DNA of 64,000 nucleotides from Candidatus Eisenbacteria bacterium. GTDB taxonomy: Bacteria; Orphanbacterota; Orphanbacteria; Orphanbacterales; Orphanbacteraceae. Both the position numbers and the translations under genes were made by a program. Location: the NCBI GenBank assembly GCA_016930695.1, contig JAFGGD010000030.1, forward strand, positions 120,321 to 184,320, read 5' to 3'. Positions 16,060 to 24,765 of this stretch are shown piece after piece. Position 1 is the stretch's first letter; every line of letters starts with the position of its first letter. Under the pieces are notes generated by a model that was not told where the DNA came from, made no database searches, and worked only from the letters and a program-made list of their open reading frames with translations.

Positions 16060-17088
16060 ATGGAAATCCGCATCCTCTCCACCGAATCGATGGGGACCCG
16101 GGGGCTCTGCACCGTCGTGGAGACCCGGGACCGGAGAATCTTGATCGACCCGGGAATCGCCCTCGGCCGGGTGCGGCATTCTCTTCCCCCACACCCCTTC
16201 CAGATCGCCGTCGGCGCCGCGACCCGGAAGAAGATCCTCGCCGAGTTCCCCCTCGCCACGGATGTCGTCTTCAGCCATTACCACGGCGATCACATCCCTC
16301 TCGCCGACGCGAACCCCTATCAGCTTTCCTTGGACCGCGTCGCCCCGATGCTCCGGCGATGCGCCGTTTGGGGACCGGAGGCGGACGATCCCTCCGGACG
16401 CATGCAGGCGAGACACGAGGCGCTCCGCGCCGCCTGCGGCATGGATCTGAACGCCGCGCCCGACATGCGCGTCGGTCCGATCCGATTCTCCGGCCCGGTC
16501 CCGCACGGCCGGAACGCGGACCGTCTCGGTTCGGTCATGATGACCCGCGTCGAGGAGGACGGGTTCGTTTTCGTGCACGCCTCGGACGTGCAACTCCTGG
16601 ACCGGAACACGGTGGAGAAGATCCTCGAGTGGAAACCGGACGTGGTCCTCGCCTCCGGGCCACCTCTCTACCGGTCCGGAACCGATCCGGGCCTCTCCTC
16701 GAGAGCCTGGGACAACGCCATTCTCCTCGCCGGCGCGGCGGGCGTGTTGGTGCTGGACCACCACCTGCTCCGATCCCCCGAGGGGGTGCGCTGGCTGGCG
16801 GTTCTCGCCACCCGCGCCGAGGGGCGGATCGTCACCGCCGCCGAGTTCATGGGACGGCCGCTGCGCTTCCTCGAGGCGTGGAGGGCCGAGCTCTACCGGG
16901 AAATGCCCGTGCCGGAGGGTTGGCACGAGGCGTACGCCCGAGGGGAGGCGAACACCGCCCCGTTTCATCGCTGGCGGGACTGGGAGGCGGGAAAAGAGGA
17001 TGGCGAGGGCGAAGGCGGACCGGCCGGCGCGCCGGCGCCCCGGACCATCGAGCCCGAAGCCGGAAACGCCGGGAGAGGAGATGCATGA
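16060..17088 (+). CDS. UPF0282-like metallo-beta-lactamase-fold hydrolase
   Basis: 342 residues from the ATG preceded by ggggacgggag; an earlier in-frame ATG lies inside sodN and is rejected. The start MEIRILSTESMGTRGLCTVV and ILIDPGIALG, then the metal motif SHYHGDHIPL, match UPF0282, a metallo-hydrolase family best known in archaea. A Gly/Pro/Ala-rich tail of about 30 residues follows the domain. The reaction is unknown. The stop overlaps the next gene by ATGA. Confidence 0.8.
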   Translation: MEIRILSTESMGTRGLCTVVETRDRRILIDPGIALGRVRHSLPPHPFQIAVGAATRKKILAEFPLATDVVFSHYHGDHIPLADANPYQLSLDRVAPMLRRCAVWGPEADDPSGRMQARHEALRAACGMDLNAAPDMRVGPIRFSGPVPHGRNADRLGSVMMTRVEEDGFVFVHASDVQLLDRNTVEKILEWKPDVVLASGPPLYRSGTDPGLSSRAWDNAILLAGAAGVLVLDHHLLRSPEGVRWLAVLATRAEGRIVTAAEFMGRPLRFLEAWRAELYREMPVPEGWHEAYARGEANTAPFHRWRDWEAGKEDGEGEGGPAGAPAPRTIEPEAGNAGRGDA

Positions 17089-17510
17089 AACCGCAACTGT
17101 TCGCGCTCATCACCGCCGCGGCCTGGGGGATCGGCGGTTACTTCGAGAAGAAGGGCCTCCACCTGGGAAACCTCTCCCCGCAGATGGGGATCACGATCCG
17201 AACAGCCGTGGCGCTGGTGATTCTAGGCGTCGTCAGCGCCCCGCACTGGAAAACGATCCCCGCCGCGGGACCGCGCGCCCTCGCCTACATGGTGATCGGC
17301 GGCGGCGTGGTGGCGGGAGCGGGAGGGATGCTCGCTTTTTACGCCGCCATCAAGGGAGCCCCGCTCGGCCGTGTCATGCCGATCGCCTTCACCTCGCCCC
17401 TCTTCGGCGCCCTCCTCGGCGTAGTCCTGGGAGGCGAGACGGTGACCCTCAAGGGAGCGGTGGGCGCCCTCATGACCGTCGGAGGGATCGCGCTCCTGAC
17501 CGTCGGTTGA
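17085..17510 (+). CDS. Small EamA-type (drug/metabolite transporter half) membrane protein
   Basis: A 141-residue membrane protein with about four or five helices and the EamA-like ending GETVTLKGAVGALMTVGGIALL. It begins ITAAAWGIGGYFEKKGL. Half-size EamA proteins are thought to dimerise. The start overlaps the upstream stop. The substrate is unknown. Confidence 0.82.
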   Translation: MKPQLFALITAAAWGIGGYFEKKGLHLGNLSPQMGITIRTAVALVILGVVSAPHWKTIPAAGPRALAYMVIGGGVVAGAGGMLAFYAAIKGAPLGRVMPIAFTSPLFGALLGVVLGGETVTLKGAVGALMTVGGIALLTVG

Positions 17511-17553
17511 ACGGCTCCGGACCGCGCGCGGTCCGGAGAGACCGGAGGTCGAT

Positions 17554-18579
17554 ATGGACGATTCGATGATCCGGATCATCGGCGGCTGCCTGCAGGTGGA
17601 ACTGGCGGCCAAGCGGGCGTACGAGGAGATCGCCTCGCTCACCGCCGACGCCGACTTGGTCCGATTCTGGCTCGGCATGGCCGCCGACGAGGAGGGTCAC
17701 GCCTTATATTGGCGCAGGCTTTGGAGTGCGGCGGAGCAATGGGAGCTTCCCCCGATCTTCGACGATCCGGAGTCGACGCGCCGGGAAATCGAGCGGATTC
17801 TTCCGGAAGCGGAGGAACTCCTGGAGCGCTTCCGCGCGACGAGGGACACGGGCGCGGCCTTTCTTACCGCCTACCGTCTCGAGTTCCTCATGCTTCATCC
17901 CGCATTCCAGGCGCTCTTCCAAACGCTCCGCCCCGTAACGGGCGAGCCCGGTCCGATCGAATTGTACGAAGACCACATCAACGGGTTCGTGAAGATGCTC
18001 GTCCGCCACGCCGGCGGGAGCGCGGAGGGGAGGCTCCTCGCCGAAACGCTTTCGAGCCTCTGGAAGCGGAACCGGCAGCTTCTCTCCCTGGCGACCCGTG
18101 ACCCTTTGACCGGTCTCTTCAACCGGCGCGCTTTCTCGTCGCTCAGCACGCAGCTCGCCTATCTGGCGGCGCGGAACCGGTCGCCTGTCGGCGTCCTCAT
18201 GATCGACATCGACGACTTCAAGGAGATCAACGACGAGTGCGGGCACGCCGTGGGGGACGCGGTGCTGCAGGGAATGGCGACGATAATCCTGGAGAATCTG
18301 CGCGCCTCCGACGTCGTGGCGCGCTACGGCGGCGAGGAATTCGTCGTTTTCCTCCCCGAGACCGACCCCGGCGCGATCGCCGCTCTCGCGGAGAAGCTGC
18401 GCGCGCGGATCGAGGAGTCCCTTCCCGCCTGCCGCCGCGTCACGGTGAGCATCGGCGGCGCCGTGAGAGTGCTCGACGGAAACGTGGGGATCGATCTTCC
18501 GGCCCTGATCCGCCGGGCCGACGAGAACCTGTACCGCGCGAAACAGGCGGGGAAGAACCGGGCCGTCGTGGATAGCTGA
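17554..18579 (+). CDS. Ferritin-like/GGDEF fusion: probable diguanylate cyclase with a diiron-type sensor
   Basis: 341 residues with a clean GGAGGTCGAT ribosome site. Residues 1-165 are helical and resemble rubrerythrin/ferritin-like domains. Candidate metal ligands are Glu16, Glu46-x-x-His49 (DEEGH), Glu110 and Glu139-Asp-His141. Residues 175-341 are a GGDEF domain: DPLTGLFNRRAF, IDIDDFKEINDECGH, and an active A-site GGEEF (259-263). An intact inhibitory I-site RASD (250-253) lies exactly five residues before GGEEF. It should make cyclic di-GMP, probably under control of iron, oxygen or peroxide. Sensor function is inferred. It lies just upstream of the hyp operon. Confidence 0.8.
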   Translation: MDDSMIRIIGGCLQVELAAKRAYEEIASLTADADLVRFWLGMAADEEGHALYWRRLWSAAEQWELPPIFDDPESTRREIERILPEAEELLERFRATRDTGAAFLTAYRLEFLMLHPAFQALFQTLRPVTGEPGPIELYEDHINGFVKMLVRHAGGSAEGRLLAETLSSLWKRNRQLLSLATRDPLTGLFNRRAFSSLSTQLAYLAARNRSPVGVLMIDIDDFKEINDECGHAVGDAVLQGMATIILENLRASDVVARYGGEEFVVFLPETDPGAIAALAEKLRARIEESLPACRRVTVSIGGAVRVLDGNVGIDLPALIRRADENLYRAKQAGKNRAVVDS

Positions 18580-18704
18580 CCTCCCGGGCGCTCCGGAAAG
18601 GCGGCGCGGCCCGCTCGCCGCCGGCGATCCCCATGACAAAGCCCCCCCCCGTTGTTACCTTTCTACCGTGTGGATCGCACGCCACGCGGAACCGGGAGGA
18701 GAGA

Positions 18705-21032
18705 ATGACCGCCGCCGATCGCGAAGACCGCCCGGGAGAAGCCGGACGCCTCCGCCTCGCCGTGCGCGGGCGCGTGCAGGGGGTGGGGTTCCGTCCTTGG
18801 GTGTATCGCCTCGCCGTCGAATGCGGTCTCGCCGGGCACGCGGGAAACGACAACGCCGGCGCCTTCGTCGAGATCGAGGGCGCGGCGGATGCGCGGGAAC
18901 GCTTTCTGAATCGTTTGATGAGTGAAGCGCCTCCCCTCGTTCGGATCGCCTCGGTGGAGCGCCTCGCGATTCCGCCGAAGGGGGAGACGGGCTTCCGCAT
19001 ACTCCCGAGCGACGAGGCGGGCAGGCGGGAGGCGGAGATCACGCCGGACGCCGCGACCTGCGACGACTGCCTCCGCGAACTCTTCGATCCCGGAGACAGG
19101 CGCTACCGCTACCCGTTCACCAACTGCACCAACTGCGGACCCCGCTACTCCATCATCCGCGCCGTCCCCTACGACCGTCCCAACACGACCATGCGGGTCT
19201 TCCCGATGTGCGCCGAGTGCCGGCGCGAGTACGACGACCCCGGAGATCGCCGTTTCCACGCCCAGCCGAACGCCTGCCCGGTCTGCGGGCCCCGGGTGTG
19301 GATGACCGACGCCGCGGGGAATCCTCTCGAGAGGGACCCGGTCCGCGAGGCGGCGCGCTGGCTGAAGGAGGGGCGGATCGTCGCGATCAAGGGGATCGGC
19401 GGCTTCCATCTCGCGTGCCGCGCCGACGACGGCGAGGCGGTCCTCCGTCTCCGGAGGCGCAAGGCGCGGGAAGCGAAACCGCTCGCCGTGATGGTCGGCT
19501 CTCCGGACGAGGCGCGCCTCCAGGTTCGTCTCGGGCCGGCCGCGGAGCGCGCGCTCCTCTCCGCCGCGCGCCCGATCGTGCTCGCCCCGCGCACCCCCGA
19601 ATCGACGACCGCGGAAGAGGTCGCGCCGGGGAACGCCGCCCTCGGCGTGATGCTCCCCTACACCCCTCTCCACGCGCTCCTCTTCGCGGAGGCGCTCCCG
19701 CCGCTCGTCATGACCAGCGGAAACCCGAGCGCCGAACCGCTCTCCTCCGGGAACGACGAAGCGCTCGACCGGCTCGGGGGAATCGCGGACGCTTTTCTCC
19801 TGAATGATCGCGACATCGAGCGACCCGTCGATGACTCGGTCGTCCTCGCGGCCGACGCGCCGGACCGTCCCGAGGGAATGGTCGTCCCGATCCGGCGCGC
19901 GCGGGGTTACGCGCCGTCGCCGATCCGGATCCGGCCGGCCGCGAAGCGCGCCGTGCTCGCGCTCGGGGCGGAGATGAAATCGACGATCTGCCTGCTCCGC
20001 GGTGAGGAGGCGGTGCTCAGCGAGCACCTGGGCGATCTGGACAATCCGGCGGCGTTCCGCAATTTTCTCGCCGCCATGGGTCGGCTCCGCGATCTCCTCC
20101 GCGTCGAGCCGGAGATCGTCGCCTATGACCCCCATCCGGAATACGCCGCCTCACGCCACGCCCGGAGTCTCGGCATCCCCCTGATCGCCGTCCAGCACCA
20201 CCACGCCCACGTCGCGTCGCTCGCCGCGGAGCACGCCTTGGAAGGGCCGCTGCTCGGGATCGCCTGCGACGGCACCGGTTACGGCGACGACGGCACGATC
20301 TGGGGGTGCGAGATCCTGATCGCCGAAGGAGCCCGCTACGAGAGGGTCGGCCACCTCCGTCCCTTCCCGCTTCCCGGCGGGGACGCGGGAGCGCGGGAGA
20401 CCTGGCGACCCGCCGCGGGGCTCCTCCGGGAGACCGCCGGCGAAACCTGGCGTCCGCTGCTCGAAGAAGCGGCGGGGGGACGCATCGATCCCGAGGCGCT
20501 CCGCCTCGTCGAAGCCCGCCTCCGCGACGGGGGCGACCGGATCGTTCGCACCTCGAGCCTCGGCCGTCTTTTCGACGCGGCCGCCTTCCTCGTCGGCGCG
20601 GCGGACCGGAACCGCTTCGAGGCGGAGGCGCCCATGGCGTTGGAGGCGCTCGCCGGTGAGCCGCGCCCCGTGGAGCCGCTCCCCTTTCTGGTCGCCCGAG
20701 GGGAGGGGGGGAAGTGGATCATCGACCCCGCCCCGCTGATCGACGCCCTGTTGGACGGGGCGCGTGGCGGCCGTTCCGCGGCGGAGGCGGCCGCCGCCTT
20801 TCACGAGACGATCGCCGCGGCCCTCGCCGAGGCCGCCCTGCGCGTCGCCGAGGAGCGCCGCCTCGACCGGATCGGTCTCACGGGCGGCTGCTTCGCCAAC
20901 CGTTTTCTTCTCCTCCGCCTCAGGGAACGGTTGCGGGAAACGGGTCGGAAGGTGTATATCCATCAAGAGGTTCCGCCCGGAGACGGCGGAATCTCCCTTG
21001 GGCAGGCTTGGGTCGCCGCCGCGGCCGTTTAG
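18705..21032 (+). CDS. hypF: Carbamoyltransferase HypF
   Basis: 775 residues from the ATG after gggaggagaga. Domains in order: acylphosphatase (VRGRVQGVGFRPWVYRL, residues 20-37), two zinc fingers (CDDCLREL..CTNCGPRYS and CAECRREY..CPVCGPRV), a YrdC-like domain (AIKGIGGFHLACRADD) and a Kae1-like domain (HHHAHVASLAAEH, GIACDGTGYGDDGTIWG). HypF makes the CN ligands of the [NiFe] site from carbamoyl phosphate with HypE. It heads hypF-C-D-E, with gaps of 11 bases or less. GTTGTTACC at 18651-18659 upstream also occurs in the rex operator-like palindrome. Confidence 0.96.
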   Translation: MTAADREDRPGEAGRLRLAVRGRVQGVGFRPWVYRLAVECGLAGHAGNDNAGAFVEIEGAADARERFLNRLMSEAPPLVRIASVERLAIPPKGETGFRILPSDEAGRREAEITPDAATCDDCLRELFDPGDRRYRYPFTNCTNCGPRYSIIRAVPYDRPNTTMRVFPMCAECRREYDDPGDRRFHAQPNACPVCGPRVWMTDAAGNPLERDPVREAARWLKEGRIVAIKGIGGFHLACRADDGEAVLRLRRRKAREAKPLAVMVGSPDEARLQVRLGPAAERALLSAARPIVLAPRTPESTTAEEVAPGNAALGVMLPYTPLHALLFAEALPPLVMTSGNPSAEPLSSGNDEALDRLGGIADAFLLNDRDIERPVDDSVVLAADAPDRPEGMVVPIRRARGYAPSPIRIRPAAKRAVLALGAEMKSTICLLRGEEAVLSEHLGDLDNPAAFRNFLAAMGRLRDLLRVEPEIVAYDPHPEYAASRHARSLGIPLIAVQHHHAHVASLAAEHALEGPLLGIACDGTGYGDDGTIWGCEILIAEGARYERVGHLRPFPLPGGDAGARETWRPAAGLLRETAGETWRPLLEEAAGGRIDPEALRLVEARLRDGGDRIVRTSSLGRLFDAAAFLVGAADRNRFEAEAPMALEALAGEPRPVEPLPFLVARGEGGKWIIDPAPLIDALLDGARGGRSAAEAAAAFHETIAAALAEAALRVAEERRLDRIGLTGGCFANRFLLLRLRERLRETGRKVYIHQEVPPGDGGISLGQAWVAAAAV

Positions 21033-21043
21033 GAGATGCAATC

Positions 21044-21322
21044 ATGTGTTTGGCCGTACCGGGCCGCATTCTTGCCGTGCGGGAAGGCGCCGAGTCGGCG
21101 ATCGGCCGGATCGCGACGATCGACTTCCAGGGGAGCCGCGTGGAGGCGTCCCTTGCGATGACGCCGGACGCCGCCGAGGGGGATTGGGTTCTGGTTCACG
21201 CCGGATTCGCCCTCACCGTGTTGGACGAGGAGGAGGCGCTGGAAACCTACGCGTCACTCCGGATCGCCCTGGGCGATGATCCGGCGCCCGAAGAGCCCGC
21301 CAACGATACCCGGGAACCGTGA
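21044..21322 (+). CDS. hypC: Hydrogenase maturation chaperone HypC
   Basis: 92 residues starting MCLAVPGRIL, with the essential Cys2 exposed after Met removal. The ATG follows an AGGAGA site 11 bases after hypF. HypC (HupF/HypC family) carries the Fe(CN)2CO unit between HypD and the large subunit, here presumably HoxH. The acidic C-terminal tail (DDPAPEEPANDTREP) is longer than the minimal family core. Confidence 0.95.
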   Translation: MCLAVPGRILAVREGAESAIGRIATIDFQGSRVEASLAMTPDAAEGDWVLVHAGFALTVLDEEEALETYASLRIALGDDPAPEEPANDTREP

Positions 21323-22416
21323 TGGACAAAGAGGGGATCCGCGGGATCGTCGACGAAATCGCCGCGCTCGCGTCCGGCTCCGACCGGATGAACCTGATGG
21401 AGGTGTGCGGCACCCACACGGTGAGCCTCTTCCGCACGGGCGCGAAGAGCCTCCTCCCCGAGACGGTCCGTCTGGTCAGCGGTCCCGGCTGCCCGGTCTG
21501 CGTCACATCCCAGGCCTACATCGACCTCGCCGGAGAACTCGCTCTCCGCCCGGACACCACGGTCTGCACCTACGGCGACATGGTCCGCGTCCCCGGGAGA
21601 CGCGGCAGCTTGGAAGCGCTCCGCGCCGAGGGGGCGAAAGTGGCGGTGGTCTACTCCGCACGGGACGCCCTCGCCTATGCGCGCCGGAACCCGGAACGCC
21701 ATGCGGTCTTTCTCGCCGTCGGCTTCGAGACCACCACGCCCGCCACCGCGGCGACCGTTCTCGAGGCGGAAAATGAAGGGCTAAAGAATTTCTACATCCT
21801 CGGCGGTCACAAGAGAATCATCCCGGCGATGCACACGCTCCTCTCCGCCGGCGAGGTCCCCATCGACGGGTTTCTCTGCCCGGGCCACGTCAGCGTCGTC
21901 ATCGGCGCCGGCGCTTACGAGCCGATCGCTTCGCATTACCGGAAGCCCTGCGTCGTCGCCGGCTTCGAATTGGAAGGGATGCTCCGGGCGATTCTCCTCC
22001 TCGTCCGCCAGGCGGTCCGCTACGAGGCTCGGGTGGAGAACACCTACGGCGCCGCGGTAACGGTGGAAGGGAACCGGGCGGCGCGGGAGCTGACGGAGCG
22101 CGTCTTCGAGCCCTCGGACGCGGTCTGGCGCGCCATGGGTCGAATTCCCGAAAGCGGTCTCGATCTGCGCCCCGCCTACCGGCGCTACGACGCGATGGAC
22201 CGCTTCGGTCTCTCCTTCGGATCGGAGGTGACCCCCCACGGCTGCCTCTGCGGAGAGGTGATCCAGGGGAAGGCGCTCCCGACCGAGTGCGCGCTCTTCA
22301 GGAAAAAGTGCACGCCTCGGGAGCCGGTCGGTCCCTGCATGGTGAGCATGGAGGGGACCTGCGCCGCCTGGTACAAATACGGACCGGCGCGCGCCGAAGG
22401 AGGGGGAAACCGATGA
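21322..22416 (+). CDS. hypD: Hydrogenase maturation protein HypD
   Basis: About 364 residues. The ATG overlaps the hypC TGA by one base; a GTG one codon earlier is an alternative. Family motifs are MEVCGTHTVSLFRTG (Cys near residue 33), SGPGCPVCVT, GFETTTPATAATVL, CPGHVSVVIG and the C-terminal CGEVIQGKALPTEC and cysteine cluster for a [4Fe-4S] centre. HypD with HypC assembles the Fe(CN)2CO moiety. The stop overlaps hypE by ATGA. Confidence 0.96.
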   Translation: MDKEGIRGIVDEIAALASGSDRMNLMEVCGTHTVSLFRTGAKSLLPETVRLVSGPGCPVCVTSQAYIDLAGELALRPDTTVCTYGDMVRVPGRRGSLEALRAEGAKVAVVYSARDALAYARRNPERHAVFLAVGFETTTPATAATVLEAENEGLKNFYILGGHKRIIPAMHTLLSAGEVPIDGFLCPGHVSVVIGAGAYEPIASHYRKPCVVAGFELEGMLRAILLLVRQAVRYEARVENTYGAAVTVEGNRAARELTERVFEPSDAVWRAMGRIPESGLDLRPAYRRYDAMDRFGLSFGSEVTPHGCLCGEVIQGKALPTECALFRKKCTPREPVGPCMVSMEGTCAAWYKYGPARAEGGGNR

Positions 22417-23426
22417 GCGGAGCGGGAAGGATCGTCATGGCCCACGGCGGCGGAGGCGAGGCGACCCGACTCCTCCTCGAGGAGCGGATCGTCTCCAAGC
22501 TGGGGAACCCGATTCTCGATCCGCTCACCGACGGCGCGGTGCTCCACCCGCCGGACGGTCCCATCTGTTTCACCACCGACAGCTACGTGGTCCGTCCCCT
22601 CGAGTTTCCCGGCGGCGACATCGGCCGTCTCGCCGTGTGCGGCACGGTGAACGACCTGGCGGTGATGGGCGCCCGCCCGCTGGCGCTCAGCCTGGGGCTC
22701 ATTCTCGAGGAGGGGCTCCCCTTCGACCTGCTCGACCGGATCGTCGACGGCGTCGCGGCGGCGGCGGAAGAGGCGGGTGTGCCGATCGTCACGGGAGACA
22801 CCAAGGTGATCGAGAGGCGGGGCGACGACGGGATGCTGATCAACACCGCCGGCGTCGGAACCCTGAGGGAGGACGCGCGGCTCGGCGCGGCGCGCGTCGA
22901 GCCCGGGGACGCGTTGCTGATCAGCGGCCGGATCGCCGAACACGGTCTCGCGGTCCTCTCCGTCCGTGAGAACCTCGCATTCGACACGGACATCCGAAGC
23001 GACGCGGCCCCCCTCTACGGTTTGGTCGACCGCCTCCTCGGGAGCGGCGCCGATGTCCGCTTCCTCCGCGACCCGACCCGAAGCGGCCTGGCGGGAGTGC
23101 TCGCCGACCTGGCCGAAGAGACCGGCTTCGCCCTGGAGGTGGAAGAGGAGGCGATCCCGATCACCGCGGCCGTGCTTCATACCGCCGACCTCCTCGGCCT
23201 CGATCCCCTCACCATCGCGAACGAGGGAAAGGTGGTCGCCGTCGTCGCCGGCGCCGACGCGCCGCGCGCCTTGGAGGCGCTCCGGTCGCACCCCCTCGGA
23301 CGGCGTGCCGCGGTGATCGGGCGTGTGACCGAGAGCGAACCACCCCTTGTGGAGCTGCTTACTCGAGGCGGCGGAAGGCGGTTGGTGCAACGCCCCTACG
23401 GGGAAGACCTTCCACGGATCTGCTGA
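22413..23426 (+). CDS. hypE: Hydrogenase maturation protein HypE (carbamoyl dehydratase)
   Basis: A 337-residue PurM/AIR-synthase-like protein starting at the ATG overlapping hypD. It has the N-terminal IVMAHGGGGEATRLLLEE and the nucleotide segment GDTKVIERRGDDGMLINTAGVG. The C terminus ends PRIC, the conserved terminal Cys that is carbamoylated by HypF and dehydrated to thiocyanate. It closes the first hyp transcription unit; hypA follows after 100 bases with its own promoter-like sequence. Confidence 0.96.
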   Translation: MSGAGRIVMAHGGGGEATRLLLEERIVSKLGNPILDPLTDGAVLHPPDGPICFTTDSYVVRPLEFPGGDIGRLAVCGTVNDLAVMGARPLALSLGLILEEGLPFDLLDRIVDGVAAAAEEAGVPIVTGDTKVIERRGDDGMLINTAGVGTLREDARLGAARVEPGDALLISGRIAEHGLAVLSVRENLAFDTDIRSDAAPLYGLVDRLLGSGADVRFLRDPTRSGLAGVLADLAEETGFALEVEEEAIPITAAVLHTADLLGLDPLTIANEGKVVAVVAGADAPRALEALRSHPLGRRAAVIGRVTESEPPLVELLTRGGGRRLVQRPYGEDLPRIC

Positions 23427-23447
23427 TCCGGTTTCCCCCCCTCGTCT

Positions 23448-23477
23448 TTGTACCTCCGAACCCGGTAATGGTACAAT
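23448..23477 (+). promoter_or_regulatory. Promoter-like sequence upstream of hypA
   Basis: TTGTAC (23448-23453) and TACAAT (23472-23477) are separated by 18 bases, a reasonable sigma-70-type arrangement 50 bases before hypA. The same stretch contains a perfect inverted repeat TTGTACC-N15-GGTACAA (23448-23476), so a dimeric regulator could also bind here. Confidence 0.5.
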
Positions 23478-23526
23478 CGGCGCTTCCGGTGGGGGAGAGC
23501 CTCCTCCGGAATGAGGAGCGGCACCG

Positions 23527-23934
23527 ATGCACGAAATGTCGATCGCGGTGGAACTGATCGCCGGGCTGGAGCGCCTGGCGGTGGAGCATCGCATCCGCCG
23601 CTATGAGGAAGTGGTCGTCGCCGCCGGGGCGCTCCGAGGAGTCGTTCCCGAGGCGCTCGACATCGCTTTCGCCTGCGCCGCCGAAGGAACCCCGGCCGAG
23701 GGGGCGCGCCTGGTGCTGGAAACGGTTCCCGCCCTGGCGGTCTGCCGCGCCTGCGGCCACGTGTTCGCGCCGGCGGTGGACGATTATCTCTGCGACAGTT
23801 GCGGCGTCGCGGACGTGGAGATCCGCGAGGGAAACGACATCATTCTCCGGTCGGTGACCGGCGACGAAGAGGAAGAGAACGGAGACCCGTCCGATGAAAA
23901 TTCAAGTCGTCAAAAGCGTACTGAAAGCGAATGA
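23527..23934 (+). CDS. hypA: Nickel-delivery metallochaperone HypA
   Basis: 135 residues starting MHEMSIAVEL; the N-terminal Met-His-Glu nickel site is intact. The zinc site is CRACGHVF and CDSCG (residues about 77-102). The protein carries an acidic, Glu/Asp/Ser-rich tail of about 22 residues beyond the usual end. The last 41 bases overlap hypB. HypA works with HypB to insert nickel into the hydrogenase large subunit. Confidence 0.95.
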   Translation: MHEMSIAVELIAGLERLAVEHRIRRYEEVVVAAGALRGVVPEALDIAFACAAEGTPAEGARLVLETVPALAVCRACGHVFAPAVDDYLCDSCGVADVEIREGNDIILRSVTGDEEEENGDPSDENSSRQKRTESE

Positions 23935-24550
23935 CGCCGTCGCCATGGCGAACCGGGAGCGCCTGAGCCGCGCGGGCGTGCTGGCGGTGAACATCACGAG
24001 CGCGCCGGGGAGCGGAAAGACGGCCCTTCTGGAGAGAACCATCCCGGCGCTTCTGCCGGACCATCGTTCGGCGGTGATCGTAGGGGACCTGCAGACCACG
24101 CGGGACGCGGAGCGCCTCGGCGCCGTCGCCGAGCGGACGGTGCAGATCAACACCGAGGGGGGCTGCCATTTGCAGGCGACCCAGATCGCGCAGGCGCTGG
24201 AGGGGCTCGATCTTTCCGGGCTCGGCTTCCTTTTCATCGAGAATGTGGGGAACATGGTCTGTCCCGCCGGTTTCGACCTGGGGGAGCACGTGCGGGTGGC
24301 GATGCTCTCCACCCCGGAGGGTCCGGACAAGGTCGCCAAGTATCCGACCCTCTTCCAGCCGGCCGACGCGATCGTGCTCAACAAGACCGATCTCGCCCCC
24401 ATGCTCGGTTTCGACGACGGGACGATTCGGGACGACCTCTCCCGGATCAACACGCGGGCGCCGCTCTTTCCCCTCTCCGCCGCGACCGGAGAGGGCTTCG
24501 AGGCGTGGCTCGGCTGGCTCCGGGAGAAGCGCGCCGGGAAGATCGCCTGA
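23894..24550 (+). CDS. hypB: GTPase HypB, nickel insertion
   Basis: A 218-residue SIMIBI GTPase with P-loop ITSAPGSGKTALLERT (residues about 36-51), the switch/metal segment INTEGGCHLQATQIAQAL, NVGNMVCPAGFDLGEH and G4 motif VLNKTDLAP. It lacks the N-terminal His-rich nickel-storage stretch and the CxxCGC motif of some HypBs, so it is probably a GTPase without a storage function. It starts inside the hypA 3' end (41-base overlap). Confidence 0.95.
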   Translation: MKIQVVKSVLKANDAVAMANRERLSRAGVLAVNITSAPGSGKTALLERTIPALLPDHRSAVIVGDLQTTRDAERLGAVAERTVQINTEGGCHLQATQIAQALEGLDLSGLGFLFIENVGNMVCPAGFDLGEHVRVAMLSTPEGPDKVAKYPTLFQPADAIVLNKTDLAPMLGFDDGTIRDDLSRINTRAPLFPLSAATGEGFEAWLGWLREKRAGKIA

Positions 24551-24593
24551 CCCGCCGGCGGCGGCGACCGAGAAGGGGGGATTCGGGGCGAAG

Positions 24594-24610
24594 TTGAGAT
24601 CTCGTCTCAA
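24594..24610. promoter_or_regulatory. Inverted repeat upstream of the hox promoter
   Basis: TTGAGA-N5-TCTCAA is a perfect 6-base inverted repeat, 45 bases after hypB and 25 bases before the hox -35 box. It could be an activator or repressor site for the hox operon. No T run follows, so it is unlikely to be a terminator. Confidence 0.4.
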
Positions 24611-24634
24611 GTTGTAAACCGGTCCCGGCCGGCG

Positions 24635-24663
24635 TTGCCATTACGGGACCTTGTCGATAAAAT
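24635..24663 (+). promoter_or_regulatory. Sigma-70-type promoter of the hox operon
   Basis: TTGCCA (24635-24640) and TAAAAT (24658-24663) with 17-base spacing, about 100 bases before hoxF in the AT-rich gap after hypB. It is among the best consensus matches in the window. It implies a leader of about 95 bases. Confidence 0.6.
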
Positions 24664-24765
24664 GCGAGCGGCCAATACGTTGTTGGTTTCGGAACCGTCA
24701 AAGGATCCGACCGCGCCCGGGGCGCGGAATCGTTGCTGACTCGAAGAGAGATCGAGGGTTCAAGC

